In this document: positions 1-11,657 of the stretch, one piece after another
How positions within the stretch are numbered: position 1 is the first letter of the stretch
Layout: the number at the start of each line of letters is the position of its first letter
Assembly: GCA_029204225.1 (NCBI GenBank)
Contig: MU832052.1
Coordinates: 1-64,000 of the forward strand
Length of the DNA stretch: 64,000 bases
Direction: 5' to 3'
DNA from: Diphasiastrum complanatum
Taxonomy: Eukaryota; Streptophyta; Lycopodiopsida; Lycopodiales; Lycopodiaceae
The notes under the pieces: generated by a model
Databases searched by the model: none
Told to the model about the DNA's origin: nothing
What the model saw: only the letters and a program-made list of their open reading frames with translations
Position numbers and translations under genes: made by a program

Positions 1-850
1 TAGACAAATGAGCAACAACTACTTTTGTGCATCACTCAAGTACTGCATGCCTTACAGGTGACAAAACAAGATGAATCATGATAGATCCGAGAGGATAGAT
101 CTTAAATTGTAATTCAAATTTCATGGCAAATTCCAATGATAAATGATCATTTAAATATTTATTATTGACAAATTACAATCATGATTCATGGTTCATGATT
201 AAACATAAATAGCTAGCTGCAGCCTGCAATTAACAAGTAATAAGTATGCATTGTGGCATGCCGCATGTGCAATGCCACGGCCCACCACATGGCACAATCA
301 CAATGTATGAAAAGTTAAAACGTAATGTACAAAATTCAAATTACAATGTACATACTTATTACTACATAATACATAATACATATCAATGATTTCAGATCAA
401 TCATCATAAAGTCTTTAAAGTTTAGAGTGCATAAAGTTAAAAGCAAGTAGTACGTACTGGGCCCATGCCTTCCTGAGAGGCTCTAGCTTCTGGTCAACAG
501 AAGCCCGCTCATCAAGAAGCCCCTTTGTCTTCAGGTGCTCGCAAGATGGCCCTGCCACACCTGCCCAATTGCACTCACCGCACTCATCGCCCTCCTCCAT
601 GCCGGGGTCCTAGCCAAATGAAATGGCAGATCGCAGGTGTAGACAACTGTCGAACGACAACCTCTGCCTCTGCCATGGCTCTGGGAGCGAAGCTGGACAC
701 ATAGTACTCCCTACCCCCCATCTGTGTAGTGCGGCCCCGTCTACCTCTCCCTCTTAGGGCCAGACGGTTCAAACGGTTCAAACCAGGTCCGAACGATTCG
801 ATGGTTCAAACCGTGAAAGGCAGTTCGAACCGCGGTTCGATGCAACCTTG
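1..850. other. Non-coding, AT-rich stretch with a GC-richer patch
   Basis: No gene is recognised here. Bases 1-410 are AT-rich. Bases 415-780 are distinctly richer in GC and hold two short minus-strand open frames starting near 600 and 781, with no family resemblance I can name. None of the missing 5' SERINC exons could be found in this stretch. Confidence 0.5.
761..836. repeat. Cluster of short GGTTCAAAC/GGTTCGAAC-like repeats
   Basis: The motif CGGTTCAAAC and close variants recur about six times, on both strands, within roughly 75 bases. This includes a tandem pair near 767-785 and an inverted form around 820-836. It abuts the copia remnant. The motif resembles a tRNA T-loop, but no cloverleaf can be built around it. 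Confidence 0.5.
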
Positions 851-2646
851 CAGTTGCTAAAGAGTCATAATCTCGTAACAAAGATCAAGATAGATGAAAA
901 GGTATGTGAAGGCTGTGTCATGGGAAAACAAGACAGAGAGATCTCCAAAGAATGAATCTAAGAGAGCACAAAGGATTCTAAAAATCTTTCATACTGATGC
1001 TTGTTAACCAATGCAAACAATATCAATAAGTGGTTCTTATTTTTTCATAATATTTGTTGATGATTTTAGCAGGAAGACGTGGATTTATTTTGTCTCAAAA
1101 AAATGAATGCATTTGCTTGTTTTTGTGAATTCAAGAATCTTGTCTAGAACCAAAGTGATTGTCAAAATCAAGATTGTTAGATCTGAAAATGGTGGAAAGT
1201 ACTTGTCAAATACTTTCAATAAGTTTTGTAAGAAGGGGATCAAAAAACAAGTAACTGCTCCATAATATACCAGAATAGAATGGTGTTGCAAAGAGAAAGA
1301 ACGAGACCATTATGGAGATGGCATGATCATCCATGCTGCAACACAAGAATTTACCAAATATTTTTTGAATTTGAATCTTGTAATATGGTGGTGTTCGTGC
1401 TAAATAGATGTCCAACAACAAAATCGTTGGAATGACAATTGAGGAAGCATTTACAAGTAAAAAGTTCAATGTATTACATCACGATATTTTTGGTTGTGAC
1501 GCATATGCACATGTCCCTAAAGAGACAACAAAGAAACTTGACACAAAGTCAACCAAGTGCATAATCATTGGATATGATAAGCATGCCAAAGCTTATCGTT
1601 TGTATGATCAGGATGCCAAGAAAATTGTGATCATCAAGGATGTAATATTTGATGAGAATGGAGATCAATCACTTAATGATGAGGTTCACATGCCGTTATA
1701 AGATGACGAGGATGAAATAATAGATGATGGCAAAGTAAATGAGGATCAATTTAAGGAGAAGACAAAGGCAAATGCTATATCATAATCCAGATACACCAAA
1801 AAGGTCGTGTAAGTAGTTCTTGAAGATGACTAGTGATGCCAAAGTGGAAGACAAGACGAGATCGTGTATATCCAGGAGATCATTGAGAAAATGAAAGCCT
1901 CTATGATTGGAAATGAACTTGGCCTTGATGAGCTCGGTTCTGGAGTCGCAGGATCCAAGGAATTATGAGGAAGCCAAGGATGGTAGGGAATGGCAAAAGG
2001 CAATGGAACTTGAGTTGGAATCCATTGTGAAGAATGATATGTGGGGACCTAGTGGAGTTGTTGAAAGACAAGGAAGCTATCACAAGCAAGTGGATAGACA
2101 AGAGCAAATATGGCAATGATGGTACATTGAATAAGCACAAAGCAAGGTTAGTTGCAAGGGGCTTTGAGCAGAAAGATGGTCTTGATTTAGACAAAATATT
2201 TGCTCCTGTAGCTAAGATGGTGACCATTCCCTCAGGTTATTGCTATTTCATCTTACTATGATTGGAAACTCCAACAAATGGATGTTAAATCGGCTTCTTT
2301 GAATGGAGTTTTAGAAGATAAAATTTTTATGGAACAACCAAGAGGGTTTGTGGAAGCAGGGAGAGGGCATTCAGTTTGTAGACTCAAGAAGGCTATGTAT
2401 GGACTAGTGCCAAGGGCATGGTACTCTTGCACTGAGTAAAATCACAATTGATGCTAATCTCTATATTCTTCATTAAAATAGCAATATTATATTCATCGTA
2501 ACATATGTTGCTGACCTAATTATCAATGGAAGTACTGATGACTTGATTGAGGAGATTTATTGTGACAATCAAAGCTGCATTACCCTCACGTTGAACCCAA
2601 GGTATCACTCTTGTACTAAGCACGTAGAAACTCAGCTCTATTTTCA
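851..2646 (+). pseudogene. Ty1/copia polyprotein remnant (pre-integrase, integrase, RT, RNase H)
   Basis: A decayed copia pol reads left to right in shifting frames. About 851-950 encodes the zinc-finger tail of the GAG-pre-integrase domain (LKSHNLV, then VCEGCVMGKQ). About 985-1100 is the integrase start (HTDAC, then VDDFSRKTWIYF). At 1408-1701 is the integrase C-terminal part (FGCDAYAHVPKE, then IIGYDKHAKAYRLYD). At 2000-2260 is the RT entry (EWQKAMELELESI, then KARLVARGFEQKDGLD). At 2280-2420 comes MDVKSASLNG with RLKKAMYGL, and at 2553-2643 the RNase H end (CDNQSCITL, then TKHVE). Stops and frameshifts are frequent and the RT core between about 2430 and 2550 is badly eroded. No LTRs were found. 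It lies 1.1 kb upstream of the first visible SERINC exon, probably inside an intron. Confidence 0.85.
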
Positions 2647-3750
2647 AATTTCTTTTCACATGCTTCATTTTGCCAGTGTTTCATATTTGCGTGCATAATG
2701 AGAGACATTGTAAATATTGAATACTAAAAAGCTTTAAGATTGTAAAAGTTAAATTCAACACACTTTACAAATCCTGGTTTGGATATAATAGGTGAAACTT
2801 TTAAGATTTCTAGTTTTTTAGAATTTTAGAACCTCCATCCTATTTGTCGGTTTTTTAGCATTTTGCTGCAACCTTTTTACATTTTTTATTCTCTTACAAT
2901 GAGCTGCTTCCATCAAACTTAACAACTCATCAATTTGAGAGGTAGATTTAGGGAGATCAAGTTTTCATCTTTTAAGGTTCCTGTTGCTTAATTTTTTTTC
3001 AAATTTTTGCATCCATTTTTCATCTCTTTATCTTTTTCTTTTTGTGTCACTAACTACAAAACAATACAATGAAGAATTTAGATAGATACACTCACTTCCT
3101 TATCTCCTACGTCACCCACTATTCATACATTGGTGTCTTTAGATGAGATGGATGGTAAAAGATGGTATAAGATGAAAAAAAAATAGCTCCAACTAAGATT
3201 ACTAAATGAACATCAATCACAAGTCATAAAATAGCGATCAGTTCCATAGCTCTTAGTTCAACTAGCTTCAGTAGCTAAATTTAGTACCATTTAGCTGGCT
3301 TGTATCACTTAGCTTGTTATTATTAGACTCTGGTGGATTTCGTTGATATTTTCATCAATTACGAGTGTGCTTTCTTGCTATATCAGTGTACTTGCATTCT
3401 CATCTCTATAATTTGTTCAATATGTGATGTTTTGCCTGTAAATCCCATGTTTTAACATTTTGGAAATGAAAACGATCCATGAAGCAACTGTGTCAACTAA
3501 ATCTCTTATTCTTTGGCTATTTATATGATTTTAGTTTGTTATTGATGTGAGCACTTGGATTACAAATAGTATTGTCTCTAACTCTTACTTTTGAAAGCTA
3601 TTCTGGAGGAGAGGCTCAACTAGTTAATAAGGTCAATGCCTTCAATTCATCGTCCACCACATTATTTTTTAGAATATGAATCCCAAAAAGTGAAGCTTTT
3701 GTAATTGGCATGTATTTGAAGTCTACTAACATACTGTGTGGACCATGCAG
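2647..3750. other. Non-coding, probable SERINC intron
   Basis: AT-rich sequence with no coding signal. I looked for the SERINC exons that should precede the short exon at 3751 (the segments with LGVLRVSLG-like and HSGWW-like signatures) and did not find them. They probably lie 5' of the window. Confidence 0.45.
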
Positions 3751-6700
3751 GTGAAATTGCAAGATATGGTGCCGGGTAAGACATGGTTTATCGTTTCATT
3801 TCTATTAACTTCTTGTTGCATATTTTATGTGAACTCTATATCGTTGGCACTTAATAAGCAGAACCCTATTTGTGCTCCAATGAAATATGTGGTTTGACAG
3901 TATGGTCTTGGATAAGGCAAATGAATGCTAGGCCATCTAGTCAAAGGATATTGTAAGTGATTATTAATATTCTTTATTGTTGTCAATGCTAACATGACAA
4001 AAATATAAGAAGGTATGCAAGGAGTAATTTTTAAGGCTAAGGCACCTTAAATCATAAAGAGGTTAAGCGCATCCTATGTCGTGACAACTTCACAACCTTT
4101 GACAAATTTGACACTCTTGCATCTGAAAAATAAGAAAAGAATGTAGTTTTGGAACTTTCATTTTTTGTAATTTATTGGTTTCAAGCTTGAAAATTTTATT
4201 TTTGATTGAAGATCAAATAATCTCATCTAAATCATTGTAATTTGGCAGGATCTTTTTGCTCGTCCAACTCCTTAGTGTTATCAACTTTATCTATTGGTGG
4301 CATGAATATTGGGCTTCTGAAGAAAAAAAGAGCCAATGGTAAAGTGTTTCCAGTTTTCAAACTTCATTTATTATAATATAAAAAATTATCATAAAGTTTG
4401 TACGTTTCCAATGTAACGTTGTCAGCTCTTTTTAGTGCAATTCAGAATAACTTCAAAAATCACTAATAGGATGAGTTTTCTAAGTCTATGTCCTATTATA
4501 TATACATGAAACTGTTTTGGTTTGTAATGTGACCAAGAAGAATTTGCTTTCGAGCTATTTCGGTCTAGTTTTTGGTTATGAAGTGAATGCATTTTCCTTG
4601 AACTTGAAGTTGATCTATAGTTCTTTATTTTAGGAATTTCTTTTCTCTAACTTATATGAGCTCTTATTTATGGACGTATCATTAAGTTGATTTTTTTTTT
4701 TTGACACCACATAATGTTGATTTTCTGATTTTTGGACAATGATTGATTAGTACGTACAATCAATCTTCAAGAGGTGTTGATTGCTAAATCAAGTGATCTA
4801 ACAAGTTCTATTGATTAGATCAAGATGTAGATGTAGATCCTTAACTATCTAGCAAGATCAACATGTGTAAACTTCAATAAACATCAAGAGTGGCCTCACA
4901 CGTGTGGAAAACAGTCCTTGTACGGACTTTGAGTAGAGAGCAAAGTACAATACTTAATGATAGCTTACAAAGCATAAAATCACAATTCTATTGGTGAAAT
5001 CACAAGAAAAATGCATAAGATCTCAATGTCTCATCAACTTCTCATTGATCAAGGTGATCTACTTATAGATCAAGTACAAGCACGACCTGTATGCTGATTC
5101 AGCAGGTCTGGCACGTGTGAAGAGTGCCACATCATTTAGATCCACCAATGGGAGCAAGTTATTCCCATATCACAAAGTTGACTTATGCTACTAGCTAGAA
5201 TCCAACTACTAGTCTCCTTAAAAATAGGATCTAGGAGAATATGTACATGTGATAAGATACAGCCAGCTTCACACGTGTGAACAACATCTTAGCATGTGGG
5301 ATCATTTACTCATTCACATGGCAGTGATAGCTACATACAAGGAAATAGTGCCAAATGGCAATTTCATAGATTCTAGTCAAAACACTAGTTCACACTTGTG
5401 TAGATTGATCTAACTTAAATCCAACTATATACAGGTAATCTTTTGCCTTCCATTCACACGCAAGAACAGGCTCCTCACGTGTGGGATCAGAATATGAACA
5501 TTAACCATAAGATTAACATATTTGATCTACAAGTTAGAAGTGACATTTCAACACGGAAATCATCAATGAATGCATTAGAAGAATAACATATTGATAAACT
5601 AGAAAGAGAGGCTAGAGCCATATTGATCCGGTTAATTATAGATAGAGATACTATTGGCATTGTATAATGTACTCGTGTTTTGTTGAGCACGTTGAGTTGA
5701 CTCACGTTTTTGTCACAAGCTCTGAGAAGGGTGCTTATGCTTCATACTTGTTGCCGGTTTGATGTCATTCAATATGGTTCCATGTGATTTCATTTCACAT
5801 AATACAAAAATAGATGTTCGATAAAGAATCACTTCATGGCCCAAAATTGGACCGCACTCCTCTTGGAAGTTCAAGCAAACTAGGTAAGTGAATTGCTCTT
5901 GAAAACACCTTTAATCTAATACCCATATTGGCACCAATAAAAAACAAAAACAAAAACAAAAAATTTTGCGTTCCGCGAAACCCCAATGGGAAATCCCGGA
6001 CTTTACAAAACCACAATGCACATGACAATGGACAAATTTTTTTTTTCACAAATTACAATATGAATTCGATTATCTAAACTCTATAGTGTTCCATCATCTA
6101 GATTCCATGTTCCAACTTCTACTTAACAATGTATTTCATGATTTATCCATGATCCATCATCAATGCTAGGTGAACATTAAAATACAGATTAACAAATTGA
6201 AAAGCAAAATTAAAGAATCATATTTTTGAAGGTCCAATTCTTTTTTAATCGAATGGGACATAAACAATTCATTGACAAATTGAGATTTGTTTGCCAATCC
6301 TACTAATTACATTGGATCCTTGTTATGCCATTTTGCCATAATGCAACTTGTTGATACTTGCTCACTTAGTAGGGTTAGGAATTTGTTCCCAACCCCAATC
6401 ATAAGTGGCTCTTGATGGCTAAAAATAGGATAACCCAAGGGAATGTATAATCAATTGTTCTAGAGTTTGATGTAGGAGAGTTATACAATATAGTTTATGT
6501 TTTTTTTTTACTTTTGTACCTTTTTTGTGGACTTTTTTGTACGTATTACGGACATATCAAAATTAGTTTATAAACTCCAGTTGTTTCTAGTTTTTGAGAC
6601 TTTAAATTTTGGAAATTTTCTTTTGCCTTTTAGGATTTGATTGATTGTGTTATTTTTGCATAAGTCACTTCTTGCTACTATTACGGCATTTCCGATCTAT

Positions 6701-9700
6701 ACAATTTGCTTGGAGTATCTTCATATGTACCATGCCATATACTGCTATATTCTTTTAACACTCTTTAGGATGTACTGACTTGGTCTCTGTCTGCATTCAG
6801 CGTAGTTTTTCTGGCATTCTTTAGCAGTGGCACACATATCTTTGAGCCTTAATTTTGAGTTCTTGGTCGATTAGGTTGGCATTATGTTGATTTGTCTTGA
6901 GGAAAGTTATTGTTGCATGCTTTAGCCATGTTGTTCAAACTTCATAATGATTACTTAATTTGGCATTTGTGGTCCTTTCATAAAGCATTGTGATTTTAGA
7001 TAGTTGGTACTTAGTCATTGTTCTGGTTTTCCGACTACTTCTTTGTCATATACATTTTTGCAGCTTCTTCTTGGTACATGCATCTTTTATAAGTGCCTCT
7101 ATATTATATATTGCAATAACATTGGATTCCTTTTTGCAGTTTCAACATTGTCTTTCTATTGATGATGAGGACACTATCTTCACTAGGGGAAAGCTATTAT
7201 ATGCGTATTCTTGATAGCTCCTTGGACCATTTTGATATTAGACCATATAGTTGGGCACTTGAGCCCCTTGCTAATGATTTGACATGTCTTAGAGACATAC
7301 ATTGATTGTTGTCTATTAGGTACTACTAAAAATTTAGACCCCTAATCAAGTTTGGGCCCTAGAACTCTATAAATAGGGATCCATGTCCTCATTTTAGTTG
7401 GATAATTGTTTGGACTCTGGAAGCTAGTTCTTAAACCGAAAAGTAACTTGAGATCAATTTAGCATATCTCCAAGTTATGCTCAGTTTAGCGGGATCAGAC
7501 TACTTGCAGAAATTGTCATTTTGTTACTATTTTAGATCAGCCTGATTTATGCATTTGCATCTCTCTATTCGTGTTCTGTTTTGATATTCCCTTCAGAACA
7601 TTGTGTATGATTCCACCCAACTCTAAACAAAGATCTATGAACTGTTTTGCATGGAAAAGCTTTGAGGTGATAAAATCTGTAGAGATACAAGAAAGTTCAG
7701 GTTATATTACTTGAAAAATATTTGTGCATTATAGCTTAGGTCCTAGACTATCTTTCACAATCTAGAATGAAAGTTGATCAATAAAGCTCTTTGCTTTCTT
7801 ATCACAGCCTGATATGTTAATGGATGTTGAAAATTTGTGTTTGTGAAAAATCTTCTTTCTAAGATATGAAGGGTTCTTTAATGAAGTCCTATACAATTTT
7901 GTGTGCCTTTTATCTTTAGCTTCAAAGCATGAATACAAGAATAATTTTGATTTTCCTTTGTGCAGCCATGTGCCAATGATGCTCGTATCAATAGGATCAT
8001 TTGGAGTCTCCCTTTTCGCAATTGTTGTAATGTACATTTGGTTTGCTCCTCACGTCTCTTGCAGTCTCAACATTTTCTTCATTACATGGACACTTGTACT
8101 TATTTATATCATGACCGCGATATCTTTGCACTCAAAAGTAAGACTCACTTCCTTTTATTTGTTCACCTAAGCATTTGTTGAACAAAAAAGGGTGATATAG
8201 ATTATAGATTATGCCATCTATTTAAGGTCAAATTTAGCTGGTTGTTGGGTATTTCAGAGAACAGATAGCATGCAAGGGAATGCATGCAAACAGCTGTATG
8301 GTAGACATTCTAATACATAGTAATCGCTTCCTGTTTGTGAATGAGAACCTATGCTACATTTTCTGGGTGTTTCCTTTCACCACTTGTCCTTGCATCACAT
8401 TAATACTAACCCAAATTCAATCCCCTTCCTTCAGAAAGCCTATTTTCAATGTTTTAAAGCAAAATGAACACATCTGGTATTTGTCACTGTCAGGTGCACG
8501 ACGTTGCAAATGTCGGTACATGAGAAGTAACATCCATGGCCTAGTAACTTATCTCCAGCTGTCTGTCTGTAGTTTTGCCTGCTCTGATCAGTTCTAACCT
8601 TAAACTGCATGTACTAGGAGCAACCTGGCAAACAGTTAAACTTCATTGAAAATATGTCAAATTCCATGCTACTGATAACAGACTTGTTCTGATGTAATCC
8701 AGAAGGAAAATGTATATGATAATATGTGATTTGAAGTGAAAATAGTCAAGGATAAGTGGTCCACTGAGAACAAGAGTGACTGTCAGAAATTTTGCTAGAA
8801 GGATGACACTGAAAGCATGCAAATAAAACTCTGAAAGAGACAGATGTGCAGAGTTGATTATTTGATTGAGTGAGATCAAACAGGAGGACTTTTTTCCTTG
8901 CTATGACGAAGTTAGCTAATAGAATGCCACTATTGGAGAATCAAGATCGTTAGTGATTGTCAAGGTTAAGAGGAACTCTGTGAGTTCATGAAAAATTGGC
9001 CAACGATGAAGTTTGGGATTGCCAGTCTATGCTCAAGTTTTGTGCTACTCAAGTCGGCATGAAGGTTGCTTAGCCCTGGCAATATCATCTACAAAATTTA
9101 CATATTGTCAGGCAGACGAATATCACTCTAATCAAGCTGAGGCTCCACTGGTCAAAAAAGGTTTAGTAGATCTCTGAATGCTGTTTTATTTGCAAGCTTA
9201 GAATGATTCAGTTCGTTTCGGTCTCAAAAGAAAAGACAATGGGTATCTTGAATTGTCAGTCACAGATATACTAAGCACACAAAGGTATCTAAAAAACCCA
9301 AAATGTTTTTGGGCCAAGAAAATTACCTGCTGTTGTCAAATATGAAGCGCAGAAGAATCTTAAGCACAAAAGAGGATAATAACACAAGCTCTGGAATGTG
9401 CAAAACAATTGTAACCAAGTTTTTATTTTTGGTCAAAAGCTTGCACCAAGTTGAGTACTTTTATAAGATCGATAAGCCAATCTCTATGTGCTTAATAGCA
9501 AGTTTGAAGTTTGGCAGGGCTGGAACTAAAATGGGCCATTTATGATGATCCAAAAACCATCTTTGATAAATTTTGTAGTGTAACATATAAAGATTTTATT
9601 CTTTTACCTAATGCTGAAAATCATGTCCAACTTCCCTACAAAAAAATTCAGATTGAAATCAAAGACTTTGGAAAAAGAATCAGTTTCAGTTTCAGAGTGA

Positions 9701-11595
9701 AAATGGCTCACAAGATGGTTATGCTGGGGTTTATGCAAACGATTAACAAACATTCACAGAAAAGGAAGATGCTCTATAAGAAACTACTATACCCAAGCTC
9801 ATGAAAAGCTTTTTCTTTGGAGATCTCTAAGTAGCAAAACACGATAATGTCTAACAGCTCATTATCTGTGCACCATACAATGCAGGTTAGTGCTGGATTA
9901 ATGGCATCAGGAATTATGGCAGTTTACCTAGTTTTCCTTTGCTGGTCTGCTATAATGAGGTGAGAGGATTTAAGTGTGTATGGATGTGAGAAAAACATAT
10001 TTTCACAAATCCCAGGCTTCATTTGACTCATGTGTTACGACTATCATCCTTGTTGCAGTGAGCCATTGTCAGAAACTTGCAACACAAGACCGAGACAGAC
10101 AGGAAAAGGTGATTGGTTGACAATTGTGGTATGTTCTTTAAAGACAAAATAGACGTGTTTCATTTTTAATCATATCGTGAATTTGCTACAATATTAAAAA
10201 TGATTAGATTATTGATCTGCAAATGCTTTTGGTTAGAAAACTTTCTTGGGATGAGGTTTTCTTTGTTCCTCTTTGATTGACTTTCTGACTTCACGGTTGT
10301 CGTCGCTTTGAGAATCACAATCCTTCCTAGTTCATTTCTTTAAACTAACTTTGAGAATAAAGCTACCATAAACATTTGTGTATCAAGCAACCTGAATTTT
10401 TGGTATCATGGGTCACACAGTTACCATGGGTTGCTATTTGTTGAGTTTTGTCTTTAGGACCAGTTTGGTAGTCTAAAAATTGTCCCAATATGTTCCCACA
10501 ATTTTGAAAAAATTGTGGTCCATCAATTTGCGCTTGGCACGGAGACGGTGTACACACCACTGGCCAGTCGGTGCACGACATCTGTCTCGCCACATCAGCA
10601 TGTTTCAACACATTCTGTGCGACACGTGTCAAATTTTTTTTCCGCCGTACTGACACGTGTCCGGCAGAGGTTATGGCCCGCGTCTGGCCATGCATTGTCA
10701 CGTTGCAACACTTGTCAATGCATGGGCCATACCCTCTCTCTCTCTCTCCCTCTCTCTCTCTCCCATATTGACACGTGTCCGGCAGAGGGTATGGCCCACA
10801 TCTAACCATGACACGTGTCCGGCAGAGGGTATGGCCCCTCTCTGTCTCTCGCTCGCTCCTCTCCCTCGCTTCTCCCCCTCGCTCGCTCTCTCCCTGCTCG
10901 CTGCTCGCTCTCTGCCTACCCCTGCTCGCTTCTCCCCCTCGCTCTCTAACTGCTCGCTTCTCCCCCTCGCTCTCTCCATGCTCGCTCTCTGCCTCGCTTC
11001 TCCCTCTCGCTCGCTCTGTCCCTGCTCGCTTCTCCCCCTGCTCGCTCTCTGCCTACCCCTGCTCGCTTCTCCCCCTTGCTCTCTCCCTGCTCGCTTCTCC
11101 CCCTGCTCGCTCTCTCCATGCTCGCTCTCTGCCTCGCTTCTCCCCCTCGCTCTCTCCCTGCCCGCTCCTCTCTCTGCTGGCTCTCTCCCTGCTCACTTCT
11201 CCCCCTCGCTTCTCTCCCGGCTCGCTCTCTGCCTGCCCGCTCTCTCCCTGCTCGCTTCTCCCCCTCGCTTCTCTCCCTGCTCCCTCTCTGCCTGCCTGCT
11301 CTCTCCCTGCCCGCTCCTCTCCCTGCTGGCTCTCTCCCTGCTCGCTTCTCTCCCTCGCTTCTCCCCCCGCTCGCTCCTCCCCTTCACTCGCTCCCTGCTC
11401 GGCTCACGCCTCTGCTCGCTCGCTCCTCCCCTTCGCTCTCTGCTCGCTCCTGCTCGCTCTCCTCCGTCCTCCCTCGCTCTCTCCCGTTGCTTCCCCCCCC
11501 CTTGCTCCTGCCCTCGCTCTCCTCCGTCCCCTGCTCCCTGCTCGCTCCTGCCCTCGCTCTCCTCCGTCCCCTACTCCCTGCTCTCTCTGTCCCTC

Positions 11596-11657
<62 letters not shown>

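Noticed and set aside
761..836. Possible tRNA gene suggested by GGTTCGAAC
   Set aside because: The T-loop-like word is repeated many times, but no acceptor stem, D-arm or anticodon arm can be paired around it.
3901..3953. Extra SERINC exon between 3775 and 4249
   Set aside because: The stretch looks splice-bounded, but it would break the phase between EIARYGAG and IFLLVQ, and its translation does not fit the family.
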